A DNA stretch of 46,887 bases from Candidatus Rifleibacteriota bacterium (GTDB taxonomy: Bacteria > Riflebacteria > Ozemobacteria > Ozemobacterales > Ozemobacteraceae). Shown in pieces: positions 1 through 7,572 of the stretch. Every line of letters starts with the position of its first letter. The first letter of the stretch is position 1. The notes under the pieces were generated by a model that did no database searches, was not told the origin of the DNA, and worked only from the letters and a program-made list of their open reading frames with translations. A program made the translations under genes and the position numbers. The stretch spans positions 1-46,887 of the forward strand of contig JAKQKW010000190.1 of the NCBI GenBank assembly GCA_029560455.1, written 5' to 3'.

Positions 1-443
1 TTTACGGTATCAGACTTGTTTCCCGGTTCGTATTCCGCCGCCGGCTCTGAAACTCTTTTTAAAACCGGTCTGGATGGCAGACGGATTCTGATTCGGCTTT
101 CATCGATCACGACCAGACTTCCGGGTTTGATATCCACAGGAACCTCAAATAGCTTTTCCAGGGTTTTAATTACGTTAGAAGCGCACGGAGACTTGAGTCT
201 GAGATATAAAATGCCGAAACAGGGTTTATCACACTTTATTGCCAGAGTTCCAAAGTCGGCATCATGTGTAAGAATGAAGCGGCAGTCATCGAATGCCTTC
301 TGCAAAAGGAATTCGTCTGATTTCCCATGCCAGTTCTGCTCTTTGGTATCGATAACATCGATGTTTTTCTGCCTGAGAAAAGACACCACTCTCGGAGAAA
401 TGTTTTCATCAGCAAGAATTTTTGCCGCCACAAGGCTTTTCAT
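1..443 (-). CDS. DUF5615-family PIN-like toxin, 3' end cut by window edge
   Basis: The minus-strand frame starting with ATG at 443 stays open to the first base of the window, so the C-terminus is missing; 147 codons are visible. The N-terminus reads KILADENISPRVVSFLRQ, followed near residue 60 by ILTHDADFG. Both are the acidic-residue motifs of DUF5615 (PIN-like, Mut7-C-related) proteins, which are presumed RNases. The family is usually about 115-120 residues, so the visible part probably holds the whole fold plus a tail. Its ATG overlaps the stop of the DUF433 gene (ATGA), as expected of a translationally coupled toxin-antitoxin pair. Toxicity is inferred from the family and the pairing. Confidence 0.85.
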   Translation of the reverse strand, partial: MKSLVAAKILADENISPRVVSFLRQKNIDVIDTKEQNWHGKSDEFLLQKAFDDCRFILTHDADFGTLAIKCDKPCFGILYLRLKSPCASNVIKTLEKLFEVPVDIKPGSLVVIDESRIRIRLPSRPVLKRVSEPAAEYEPGNKSDTV

Positions 444-664
444 GCAACTTCAAGATCGATATAAATATCGTTTTTGAGAAAACCAACCGCATATTTCAAA
501 CATGCCTGAATATCTTCTTTTGTCAGATGCGGGTAATCCTGAAGAATCTCATCTTCGCTGACGCCTGAAGCAAGCAATTCGAGTATAAACTCAACCGAGA
601 TTCTCGTACCACGGATAATCGGTTTCCCCCCAAGAATCTTTGAGTTGGCGGTGATTCTATTCAT
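440..664 (-). CDS. DUF433 antitoxin (VapB-like)
   Basis: This 74-residue protein matches the DUF433 pattern throughout: ITANSKILGGKPIIRGTRIS at the start, then a helix-turn-helix-like segment (VEFILELLASGVSEDEILQ) and YPHLTKEDIQACLKYA. DUF433 proteins are the usual partners of DUF5615 toxins; they are thought to bind DNA and neutralise the toxin. The ATG at 664 has an AGGGGG ribosome site 8-9 nt upstream and a good promoter further up. The stop overlaps the toxin start by four bases. Confidence 0.9.
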   Translation of the reverse strand: MNRITANSKILGGKPIIRGTRISVEFILELLASGVSEDEILQDYPHLTKEDIQACLKYAVGFLKNDIYIDLEVA

Positions 665-686
665 GCTTAATTCCCCCTGAAGGTAA

Positions 687-715
687 ATTATACATCAGCG
701 CAATTTCCTGAGCAA
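687..715 (-). promoter_or_regulatory. Sigma-70-type promoter of the toxin-antitoxin pair
   Basis: Minus strand: TTGCTC (715-710), 17-nt spacer, TATAAT (692-687), ending about 22 nt before the DUF433 start codon. Confidence 0.6.
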
Positions 716-743
716 TAAATCAAAGGCATAGAACCTAAAATGA

Positions 744-775
744 ACGCAGGGGTTCAAAATATTGAACCCCTGCGT
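744..775 (-). terminator. Perfect 14-bp hairpin between the lipoprotein and antitoxin genes
   Basis: ACGCAGGGGTTCAA at 744-757 pairs exactly with TTGAACCCCTGCGT at 762-775 around a 4-nt loop. It lies just downstream of the lipoprotein stop (799). On the minus strand the stem is followed only by a short T-rich stretch (TCATTTT), so termination is likely but not textbook. Confidence 0.6.
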
Positions 776-798
776 CGGTTATCAGATTTTTTACAAAA

Positions 799-1353
799 TC
801 AGAAGGGAATCTCAGAGGAAAGATACGGCAGACCCTTGGTGATTCTCCAGGTGCCGCTTTCGTTAGTCCAGGTGACAACCGGGTTCGGGCTGATAACAGT
901 CGAGACCTGTTCGTAACCAACGGTTACACCAGGTTTTCTGGTTACATCGATAGCCATATAAGTTGTTACTTCAATAGTTTTGTCGGCTTCAATTACCTTA
1001 TGCGAAACCGGAATGAAGGTATATTTGTTGATGGTATAGCGGGTCAGACGATCGATAGTTATATCGCGCATTTCGGTCTTTGCCGCGTTGCCTGCTGCAT
1101 TTACAAAGCTGTCGGAAATTTCTGGCATGAAAGAATCAGCTCTTTCAGTCGGGGTTTTAGCGCTATTCTCTGCCAGAGAGCTCTGCATATTCTTATAAGA
1201 AGCAGCAACAGTCGGAAGATTAGCCTCAAGAACTGCGTCAAATGCCGGATCAGCAGCAGGTGCGACCGGGCTGCCGCCACCACCACCGCCACCGCAACCA
1301 AGAAGAGCTATGGCGATGCAGAAGACTGCGAAAAGGCTGATTATTTTGTTCAT
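799..1353 (-). CDS. Predicted lipoprotein with polyglycine linker
   Basis: The 184-residue product begins with a lysine-containing n-region and hydrophobic core ending in LLGC, a lipobox with Cys20 as the lipidation site. The cysteine is followed directly by seven glycines and SPVAPAADP, a flexible tether. The rest is a compact soluble domain (about residues 40-184) with a TVAASYKNMQSS helix and a C-terminal beta-rich part ending in WRITKGLPYLSSEIPF. I do not recognise the family; the layout resembles NTF2-like or DUF4878-like lipoproteins, but that is a guess. ATG at 1353 has a GGAG site 8-9 nt upstream. The gene is monocistronic, with its own promoter and hairpin. Confidence 0.8.
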   Translation of the reverse strand: MNKIISLFAVFCIAIALLGCGGGGGGGSPVAPAADPAFDAVLEANLPTVAASYKNMQSSLAENSAKTPTERADSFMPEISDSFVNAAGNAAKTEMRDITIDRLTRYTINKYTFIPVSHKVIEADKTIEVTTYMAIDVTRKPGVTVGYEQVSTVISPNPVVTWTNESGTWRITKGLPYLSSEIPF

Positions 1354-1394
1354 GCTTTAACTCCAACAATATCGAAATTTAGATCAGACGAGAC

Positions 1395-1422
1395 ATTATA
1401 CACGACAGACAGCCTTTTGCAA
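1395..1422 (-). promoter_or_regulatory. Promoter of the lipoprotein gene
   Basis: Minus strand: TTGCAA (1422-1417), 16-nt spacer ending in GTG, TATAAT (1400-1395), 41 nt before the ATG. Confidence 0.55.
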
Positions 1423-1523
1423 AACCTTTAAAACCGTACCTGAACAGCCTGAGCATTAAAACACTTCACTCAGGCAAAGCTGTAAATTCTCAGGGAAATT
1501 ACAATAAAATGCTAGTATGCTCA

Positions 1524-1640
1524 CCAGAACAAGATTCCCACCTGTGATCTCTGGAACATAAACGCGGGAACGGATATGAAATTCGTCATTCCGGGCGTAG
1601 ACCCGGAATCCGGAAGTTTACTGCGATTGCCCTGAGCAAC
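1524..1640 (+). repeat. Dispersed palindromic repeat, copy A
   Basis: The unit starts CCAGAACAAGATTCCC, contains a CTGGAACATAAACGCGG stretch, then a hairpin TTCCGGGCGTAGACCCGGAA and a tail ending GCGATTGCCC. The same order of elements recurs near 5408-5525 and, inverted and shorter, at 18549-18616. It fills most of the 445-nt gap between the lipoprotein gene and the zinc-ribbon gene at 1799. The remainder of that gap (1440-1480) holds only a weak CCTGAG/CTCAGG inverted repeat. Confidence 0.75.
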
Positions 1641-1677
1641 AGCAAGAGTCGCGCGAACAATCAGTATGTACGGCTTA

Positions 1678-1686
1678 TGTTATAAT
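1678..1686 (+). promoter_or_regulatory. Extended -10 promoter
   Basis: TGTTATAAT is a perfect extended -10 (TGnTATAAT). No good -35 is visible. It lies about 110 nt before the ATG at 1799. Confidence 0.5.
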
Positions 1687-1798
1687 TCAGTTATTGCAAA
1701 AGCAGATCGGGCACTTGTCGCCGCTCCGCCGAGGTGACCTTTCAGCCAGGCTTTTTAGTGAGCTTTTGTATGGCATTGCCTTTCTGGAGGAGTTTTTA

Positions 1799-2371
1799 AT
1801 GACAGCAGACGGCATCTGCAAATTTTGCCAAAAAAGTGTGACTATCCCTGACAATCTGCAGGGGTCGCTGCTGCGCTGCCCGTTTTGTTTGAGAGATTTC
1901 GACGTATTTGAGCCACAAAATCCTGCGCAGAACATCGGAAACAGTCTTGTTCAGAGGCAATTACAGAATTTGCTCGACACAACTCAAGCAGCGACCGAAT
2001 TTTTGCGGATACGCGCGGCAAAAAAGTTTGCAGCAAATTTCGGCTGCATTATGGCACTTCTGATGGCAGCGACACTGGGCGGCCTGCTGTTTTCTGAAAG
2101 CTGGTCATATTTTTTACTGACCAGTTTAACGGCCGGCATGCTCTTGTGTGGTGCCTGGATAATATTGATCAACAAATACTTTGCCAGAAGTATTCAAAAT
2201 GCTTTTGCCACCCTTTTTAAAGAAGCACAAATTGCGGCACCGGGAAGCCGCGAGCTTTACATGAAACTTCTTGCAGATTTCAGTTCCAGGCTCAAGATCA
2301 GCGAAAAAAAGGTCATCAGCGACCCGTTTTTGCGCAGCATACTGAACCGCCTGTCTGACGGTCTTGAATAA
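1799..2371 (+). CDS. Zinc-ribbon membrane protein
   Basis: The product has 190 residues. A CxxC-16-CxxC zinc ribbon occupies residues 7-30 (CKFC ... CPFC). Two adjacent hydrophobic segments follow (about 83-103 and 107-128, joined by SWSYF), and then a basic/helical cytoplasmic tail. I chose ATG 1799 because GGAGGAG stands 6-8 nt upstream; the frame is open for another 35 codons upstream, but that part is unlike protein. Function unknown: zinc-ribbon plus membrane-anchor proteins of this size are common and uncharacterised. A strong bidirectional terminator follows the stop. Confidence 0.8.
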   Translation: MTADGICKFCQKSVTIPDNLQGSLLRCPFCLRDFDVFEPQNPAQNIGNSLVQRQLQNLLDTTQAATEFLRIRAAKKFAANFGCIMALLMAATLGGLLFSESWSYFLLTSLTAGMLLCGAWIILINKYFARSIQNAFATLFKEAQIAAPGSRELYMKLLADFSSRLKISEKKVISDPFLRSILNRLSDGLE

Positions 2372-2388
2372 TGCAGCAATCAATAGGC

Positions 2389-2426
2389 AAAAAAACCGCC
2401 CGGTAAGAATTCCGGGCGGTTTTTTT
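2389..2426. terminator. Bidirectional rho-independent terminator
   Basis: AAAAAACCGCCCGG and CCGGGCGGTTTTTT form a perfect GC-rich stem with an 8-nt loop, flanked by A and T runs. It serves the converging genes ending at 2371 and 2481. Confidence 0.92.
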
Positions 2427-2480
2427 GCTTAATCCGAGGGCTTTTCGAATACTTCAGACAAGTCTGTCTGTGTCAGACAA

Positions 2481-3641
2481 TCATTGAAACTTGATGTCAC
2501 GCAGGTCACCGAGGCCGCTGAAGATGGCTTCCCATTTGGTGCCGACCCGCAGCTTCATGAACTGCTCGTGTGTCAATGGCTTGTCACGCAGCTTTTTGAT
2601 CTCGATTTCTTCGGGTGAACCATCTTTTTTCGCCTTCACAATATAGTTTTCAATTCTGGCCTTTTCGGTCAGATCGCCAACCTGTGGCGGCACATTATTG
2701 CTGACGCCTGAATCTGGCCAGCGCGGCTCATCGGTAGTACCTTTCAGCTCGATGGTGGCAAATGGGACCCAGCGCTCGATGTCATAGTAGACCATTTCGT
2801 CATAGATCGGCTCTTTGCGGAACTTCTGACGTTTGACGCGCCGTGTTTTCTTTTCTTCGCGATACTCAGGTACAACTTTGTATTTGACCTTAAAGCGGCC
2901 GTTACCAAGGTCGACTTTTCCGTCTTCGACCTGCTTTTCGCCAATCTTAACCTTTTCAGTGTATTCTTCGTTAACTTCTTCGAAACCATCTGGAATCTCT
3001 TTGTGAGAGCGGACCTGCCGCTCACTCGAGAACTTACGGGCGCCGGCCGGCACTTCGTTGGCCCAGGCATTTTCACGAACGGTTTTGTATTCAGCCCGTT
3101 CGATCTGGCGCACCCACTGATTGGCGGTAATCTCAATCTTTGCCGCTTTCTCGTGGCAGCTCAAGGCCATGAGAATGACGAACAGCAAGGCAAAAATGCC
3201 ACAACCGGCCTTCAACCAAAGCGGCGCCGGTTTTGGCGGTTCAGCAGGCTTCTGTGTTTTTTTCTCGTCTTTGCCGGTTTCACCGGCGGCCAGTTCACGG
3301 GTAGCGCGATTTTTGCCGTCAGAGCGGTCTGAACCGCAACCGGTGCATTTTGTCGACGACGACGGGCTCATGTTGCTGCAGAACGGACAGACCCAGTCTG
3401 GGCCAGCTTCGGCCTTTGCCAGCTCAGCTTCGTCGTTTATAACCTTCGAATCTTCATCGACATAAAATTTTACATTTTCGCTGCGGATTGCACCGCAGCT
3501 CTCGCACTGCTGGGCTGAACCACGATTTTTCGCATTGCAGTTCGGGCAATCCCAGAATCCTTCTACTATTTCCTCGATAATCCGGATTCTTCCGCTGTCG
3601 CTGGTATTACCAGCAGAACGCTTTTTGCCGTTCTCATTCAT
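2481..3641 (-). CDS. Double RanBP2-type zinc finger membrane protein
   Basis: The product has 386 residues. Two W-x-C-x2-C ... C-x2-C modules lie at residues 30-49 (WDCPNC, CESC) and 83-102 (WVCPFC, CTGC), the RanBP2/zinc-ribbon pattern in which Trp precedes the first cysteine pair. A Lys/Pro-rich linker leads to one membrane segment at about 143-161, then a highly charged domain of about 220 residues. ATG 3641 is preferred over the longer frame (GTG/ATG near 3686) because GGAG sits 8 nt upstream. The fingers should be cytoplasmic and the charged domain outside. Function unknown. Confidence 0.75.
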   Translation of the reverse strand: MNENGKKRSAGNTSDSGRIRIIEEIVEGFWDCPNCNAKNRGSAQQCESCGAIRSENVKFYVDEDSKVINDEAELAKAEAGPDWVCPFCSNMSPSSSTKCTGCGSDRSDGKNRATRELAAGETGKDEKKTQKPAEPPKPAPLWLKAGCGIFALLFVILMALSCHEKAAKIEITANQWVRQIERAEYKTVRENAWANEVPAGARKFSSERQVRSHKEIPDGFEEVNEEYTEKVKIGEKQVEDGKVDLGNGRFKVKYKVVPEYREEKKTRRVKRQKFRKEPIYDEMVYYDIERWVPFATIELKGTTDEPRWPDSGVSNNVPPQVGDLTEKARIENYIVKAKKDGSPEEIEIKKLRDKPLTHEQFMKLRVGTKWEAIFSGLGDLRDIKFQ

Positions 3642-3687
3642 CTCAACTGCTCCATTTTTTCTCTTAATAAAGAACCATCCGCACAAC

Positions 3688-3710
3688 TTTGCTCTAAAAA
3701 GCAGAGCAAA
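3688..3710. other. 8-bp inverted repeat in the leader of the zinc-finger gene
   Basis: TTTGCTCT (3688-3695) and AGAGCAAA (3703-3710) flank a 7-nt centre about 50-70 nt before the start at 3641. It may be a repressor site or a small RNA hairpin. In the rest of the 315-nt gap 3642-3956 I see an AT-rich stretch and no clear gene. Confidence 0.35.
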
Positions 3711-3956
3711 AGCGGAAGCAACACTACAGAAAATGAGGTCAGATCAAAAAAGTATCCTGTTTATTTCTATGTCTATATTTATAGCACAAAACACTTAAAA
3801 AATCACAAAAATAATGCGGTGCAATCCATAATTTAAATCAAGTCTAAAAAGAGCATCCCCGCCGTAATGCGAGTTGCCCGACCGTGATTTATCGTTTCCG
3901 GCTGCCTGACTGCCGGCCTGTTGAATCATGCTGAAGACTGCGACAGCCGCGAGATA

Positions 3957-5300
3957 TTAATAAGAGTCCTGAGGTGGTACCGGGGGCGGCAGAAGCTCTT
4001 CAATTTTTTGCGGGGGCGGCGGCGGTTCAGGAGGTTCAGGAACCGGGCAGCGCGGAAACTGTCTGAAAACCGGCCCGCGAAAAATCTGAATGCGGCCGTT
4101 ACCGGTATCGAGAACGTAAAGATCACCGTTCGGGCCAAAACGTGCTTCATGCGGCCTGACGAACTTACCAGGTCCGGTGCCGAAACCGCCGATAATCTGC
4201 ATAATCTTGTAATCAGTATCGAGAATGAGAACCTTGTGGTTGCCGGTATCGGCAATGGCAAGCATGCCATCTGGTGAGCAGTCGATGCCGTTCGGGTAAC
4301 GCAGTGTATAGTGCGGCCATTTGATCAACTCGGCCTTTTTCTGCATATTGTTCTCAAAAACCATTACCCGGTGATTACCGTTATCGGTAAGAAAAATATC
4401 GCCGTTCAGCCCGACCCAGACTCGCGTAATATCCTTAAACTGGCGATAATCTCGACCCGACATGTGATGCATGTGCCCAAGACGCTTCGAAGGCTTGAGA
4501 TCGGTCGAGAAGATCTGCAGGCGATTTCCCTGCACCCGCTGGCGCTGCAGGAAATCGAGCCCGAGACCGCGAATATAATTGCTGCGCGGCTCGCTGACAT
4601 AAATCTGGCCGGCGCAGTCGACATCGATGCCAAGCGGATGATGAAAATAGCCGTCTTTCCAGCCTTCCTGACCGAGAATCCATTTGACCTCACCATTCAG
4701 TTTAAGGGCCTTGACCCTGTGGTTACCGGTATCAGCAATCAGCATCGTCGCGGTGCCAAGCCAGGCAACACCAACGGGCAGATTAAAATGGTCGATCGGA
4801 ACATTTTCGCCGGGCCTGATGCGACTCTGCGCGTGCTGATAGGCCCGCCCGACGAGATAATTCGGATTTCTGCCATGCAAATAGTCTTTTTCGCGGTAAG
4901 CGTCATTCGAATCTATGGGCTGAGTGCGGTCATCCCAGGGCCAGAGGTCGCCATATATCATTTCAAGCTTCAGCGGCTGAGTGGCCAGCGGCGAATTATC
5001 GACCGAAAACAGCTGCAGACGGTTGTTGTGAGTATCGGCCACCGCCAGAAATCTCCCGTCAGGGGAAAAGGCCATGCCCTCTGGCTGGTTGAGCAACCCG
5101 TCTTTCTGCCCATGCCCGGCGTGCAGCGAAAGAAATGCATATGGCTTGTCGTGCGCCGGTGCAGCAACGGCAAGAATCATAAACAGCATAAACAGAAGAA
5201 ATCTCGACCACAGGGTCGGAGCAATGGCAGAGCCACAAGCAAACGAAAATCCGTGTGATCTTTTCGAAAGAAGCGAGTTGTTATTCAGATAGACGATCAT
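3957..5300 (-). CDS. Secreted NHL-repeat beta-propeller protein
   Basis: The product has 447 residues. After an N-terminal extension, a hydrophobic signal (LLFMLFMILAVAAPA, about residues 35-49) is followed by repeated NHL blades with the consensus 'hxxPxGhxxxxxGxhhVADTxNxRhxhF': PEGMAFSPDGRFLAVADTHN, then LIADTGNHRVK, FLTDNGNHRVMVF, AIADTGNHKVLIL and YVLDTGNGRIQIF. About six blades are visible, enough for a closed propeller. The C-terminus is a proline-rich tail (PEPPEPPPPPQK). Such proteins act as exported binding or scaffold modules; no catalytic residues can be assigned. No strong ribosome site precedes ATG 5300, so the start is uncertain. Confidence 0.85.
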   Translation of the reverse strand: MIVYLNNNSLLSKRSHGFSFACGSAIAPTLWSRFLLFMLFMILAVAAPAHDKPYAFLSLHAGHGQKDGLLNQPEGMAFSPDGRFLAVADTHNNRLQLFSVDNSPLATQPLKLEMIYGDLWPWDDRTQPIDSNDAYREKDYLHGRNPNYLVGRAYQHAQSRIRPGENVPIDHFNLPVGVAWLGTATMLIADTGNHRVKALKLNGEVKWILGQEGWKDGYFHHPLGIDVDCAGQIYVSEPRSNYIRGLGLDFLQRQRVQGNRLQIFSTDLKPSKRLGHMHHMSGRDYRQFKDITRVWVGLNGDIFLTDNGNHRVMVFENNMQKKAELIKWPHYTLRYPNGIDCSPDGMLAIADTGNHKVLILDTDYKIMQIIGGFGTGPGKFVRPHEARFGPNGDLYVLDTGNGRIQIFRGPVFRQFPRCPVPEPPEPPPPPQKIEELLPPPVPPQDSY

Positions 5301-5407
5301 ATCAGGAAAATAGCCTAAACCAGCAGATTTTACAATCCGGAAAACAAAAACGACAAACCATCAAAGTTACCTCCGGAACAAACGCACCGACATGCCAGCA
5401 CCTCCGA

Positions 5408-5525
5408 CCAGAACAAGATTCCCGCTTATACCATCTGGAGCATAAACGCGGCAATAACACAATTAATCATTATTCCGGGCCTAAACCCGGAATCCAGAAG
5501 CTTAATGCAATTGCTCCGAAGCTGC
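5408..5525 (+). repeat. Dispersed palindromic repeat, copy B
   Basis: It has the same element order as copy A: CCAGAACAAGATTCCCGC, CTGGAGCATAAACGCGG, then TTCCGGGCCTAAACCCGGAA and a GCAATTGCTC tail. It lies in the 328-nt gap between divergent genes; the other content of that gap is the promoter at 5565-5594. Confidence 0.75.
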
Positions 5526-5564
5526 CACCGATAACGCGGCGATTTTTATAAGTATCACAGTTGT

Positions 5565-5594
5565 TTGCAACAAAGTAAAAATCTCAGTTATAAT
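5565..5594 (+). promoter_or_regulatory. Sigma-70-type promoter
   Basis: TTGCAA (5565-5570), 18-nt spacer, TATAAT (5589-5594), 34 nt before the ATG at 5629. Confidence 0.6.
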
Positions 5595-5628
5595 TGCCTG
5601 AATAGAAAAATTTGAGAGGGTGCCCCGG

Positions 5629-6399
5629 ATGGAATTGTCAAATCCTGAAAAATTAAATCAGATAGTTGAAGAAATAGTGGAAGGTCTTGGCTATCAGCTG
5701 TTCATCAACGACGAAGAGCCTGAAAACGACCCCGACAGGGTAAAATTCAGGCAGCTGGTTCAGCTTATCGAGATGGAACTGAGCGCTGAACTCTTCGTAT
5801 CCACCGGAAAGTCCGACGAAGAAGAGCAACCGGCACCGGATGTTCATGAGACAAGAACGATTGCCGGCCATGAAACCAGGCAAGAGATGCTGCCTAAGGT
5901 CGAGCCCTCAATTACTGCAACCGCAGTAACAAAAACTGAACCGCAGTCACAACCCCAGACGGCGCCCGAGAAAAAGGCCGTCGGCACCCAGATTCGCCTG
6001 GTCAATCACCAGGAAGAAAGATCTTCGGCCGGCACTGCGATACTGAGAGCACTCTCGTTTTCTTCTGCCTCTGCACTTGGAACAACAATTGCAATAATCT
6101 TTCTCGCCGGATTTCTGGCAGCCCATTATTTTTCGGGCGACAGAGGCTCAGCACTTTTCAATCCCGACAGCCAGACATCTGCAAATAAAATTGCAACCGG
6201 GCCAAAAGACCCAAAGCAGCTGCGGGCAGCCAAAGCTTTTTTTATGATGGCAAAAAGAGAGCTTGAGAAAAAGAACTATCAGGCCGCCCGCGAAGGTTTT
6301 CGCATGGCCCTTTCGCTCGAACCAGACAACCCGCAGTATCAGGAAGCCTTCAAACAGATAGAAGTGCTCAGTAAAGGCAGCAAAAAAACAAGACCCTGA
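5629..6399 (+). CDS. Single-pass membrane protein with C-terminal TPR motif
   Basis: The product has 256 residues. The first 75 are acidic and helical, followed by a low-complexity Glu/Pro/Thr linker (about 75-140). One hydrophobic segment (TTIAIIFLAGFLAAHYF, about 154-170) is followed by a C-terminal helix pair AKAFFMMAKRELEKKNYQAA / REGFRMALSLEPDNPQY that fits one TPR repeat and its capping helix. ATG 5629 has GAGAGGG about 9 nt upstream; a GTG three codons earlier would sit on top of that ribosome site. The TPR half is probably extracytoplasmic and protein-binding. No enzyme domain is seen. Confidence 0.75.
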   Translation: MELSNPEKLNQIVEEIVEGLGYQLFINDEEPENDPDRVKFRQLVQLIEMELSAELFVSTGKSDEEEQPAPDVHETRTIAGHETRQEMLPKVEPSITATAVTKTEPQSQPQTAPEKKAVGTQIRLVNHQEERSSAGTAILRALSFSSASALGTTIAIIFLAGFLAAHYFSGDRGSALFNPDSQTSANKIATGPKDPKQLRAAKAFFMMAKRELEKKNYQAAREGFRMALSLEPDNPQYQEAFKQIEVLSKGSKKTRP

Positions 6400-6443
6400 C
6401 TCGGGTTAGAAATACGACAGCTCTGTAACAAATCTGACTGTTC

Positions 6444-6472
6444 TTGACCGGTGCAGGCAGGTTTGTTATTAT
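6444..6472 (+). promoter_or_regulatory. Promoter of the mtnA-led operon
   Basis: TTGACC (6444-6449), 17-nt spacer, TATTAT (6467-6472), about 63 nt before the mtnA ATG. Confidence 0.6.
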
Positions 6473-6534
6473 CCCCTCTGAAATAAAAAGTTTCTCTTTT
6501 TAGAGACAACGCGATTCTGAATGGCGGAAAAACT

Positions 6535-7572
6535 ATGATAGATGCTGTATCTTACCACAGCGATTCGGGCAGCCTGGAGCTGCTCGATCAGACTTTGCTG
6601 CCCGTCGAAACCAAAAAAGTCAGATGCCACAACGAACATGAGGTCGCCCACGCGATCGTCACCATGAAGGTGCGCGGCGCCCCGGCAATCGGCGTTGCCG
6701 CTGCTTATGGCATCGCCCTCGGCCTTGCCAGTCCGGCTAACCACCAGACACCCCTCGACCAGTCTCTGGAAAGCATCTGCAAGCTCCTCGCTGCGACCAG
6801 GCCGACTGCCGTTAACTTATTCTGGGCAATCGAGCGTGTCAAAAAGGTCGTCAAAGCCCAGGCCGGCAGCGATTTTACTAAAGCGGCCGCCATCGCCCTC
6901 AAAGAAGCACACGCCATCAAGGCCGAAGATATCGAAATGTGCCGCAAAATCGGGCATTTCGGCGCCACGCTGCTGAAAGACGGCGACACCTGGCTGACTC
7001 ACTGCAACGCCGGCGCCCTCGCCACCGCCGGTTACGGCACCGCCCTCGGCGTATTCCGAGCCGCCCGCGAACAGGGCAAAAAATTTAAAATTTTCGTCGA
7101 TGAGACCCGCCCACTGTTGCAGGGCGCCCGCCTCACCGCCTGGGAGCTTTTTCACGAAGGTTTCGACGCGACCCTGATCTGCGACAATATGGCCGGCAGC
7201 CTGATTCGCGACGACAAGGTGCAGGGCATCGTCGTCGGCGCCGACCGCATTACCGCCAAAGGCTTCGTCGCCAACAAAATCGGCACCTACCCGCTTGCGG
7301 TTCTCGCAAAGTATAACGGTGTGCCGTTCTACGTCGCCGCGCCCGCATCGACATTCGATCTCAGCATCAATTACGGCAACGAGATCAAAATCGAAGAACG
7401 TGACCACAACGAAGTCAGATTCGTTGGCGGCGTTCAGGTTGCGCCCGACAACATGCCGGTCTACAACCCCGCTTTCGATGTCACCCCGCCCGAGCTGATT
7501 ACCGCCATTATTACCGACCGGGGCATCATCAGACCAATCTACGGCGAAACCATACCCGAGATAATATCATGA
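6535..7572 (+). CDS. mtnA: S-methyl-5-thioribose-1-phosphate isomerase
   Basis: The 345-residue product matches the usual MtnA length. The enzyme isomerises 5-methylthioribose-1-phosphate to methylthioribulose-1-phosphate in 5'-methylthioadenosine salvage. Landmarks are KVRGAPAIGVAAAYG near residue 45, THCNAGALATAGYGTALG with Cys157, VDETRPLLQGARLTAWEL, and GADRITAKGFVANKIGTY with Asp237; this Cys/Asp pair corresponds to the catalytic pair of characterised MtnA enzymes. A related eIF2B-like sugar isomerase is the only alternative, and these motifs favour MtnA. The stop overlaps the next gene's ATG by four bases, so the two enzymes are probably made together. Confidence 0.95.
   Translation: MIDAVSYHSDSGSLELLDQTLLPVETKKVRCHNEHEVAHAIVTMKVRGAPAIGVAAAYGIALGLASPANHQTPLDQSLESICKLLAATRPTAVNLFWAIERVKKVVKAQAGSDFTKAAAIALKEAHAIKAEDIEMCRKIGHFGATLLKDGDTWLTHCNAGALATAGYGTALGVFRAAREQGKKFKIFVDETRPLLQGARLTAWELFHEGFDATLICDNMAGSLIRDDKVQGIVVGADRITAKGFVANKIGTYPLAVLAKYNGVPFYVAAPASTFDLSINYGNEIKIEERDHNEVRFVGGVQVAPDNMPVYNPAFDVTPPELITAIITDRGIIRPIYGETIPEIIS

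Noticed and set aside
1440..1480. CCTGAG...CTCAGG inverted repeat as an RNA gene
   Set aside because: Only a 6-bp stem with a long loop; no promoter or terminator around it.
3880..3956. CCGGC/GCCGG hairpin after the NHL gene as a terminator
   Set aside because: Stem is imperfect and no T-tract follows on the minus strand.
4311..5258. 315-codon plus-strand frame opposite the NHL gene
   Set aside because: Antisense shadow; no domain, and the NHL blades on the other strand are unmistakable.
6817..7407. 196-codon minus-strand frame inside mtnA
   Set aside because: Antisense shadow of mtnA with low-complexity Gly/Ala/Asp composition.
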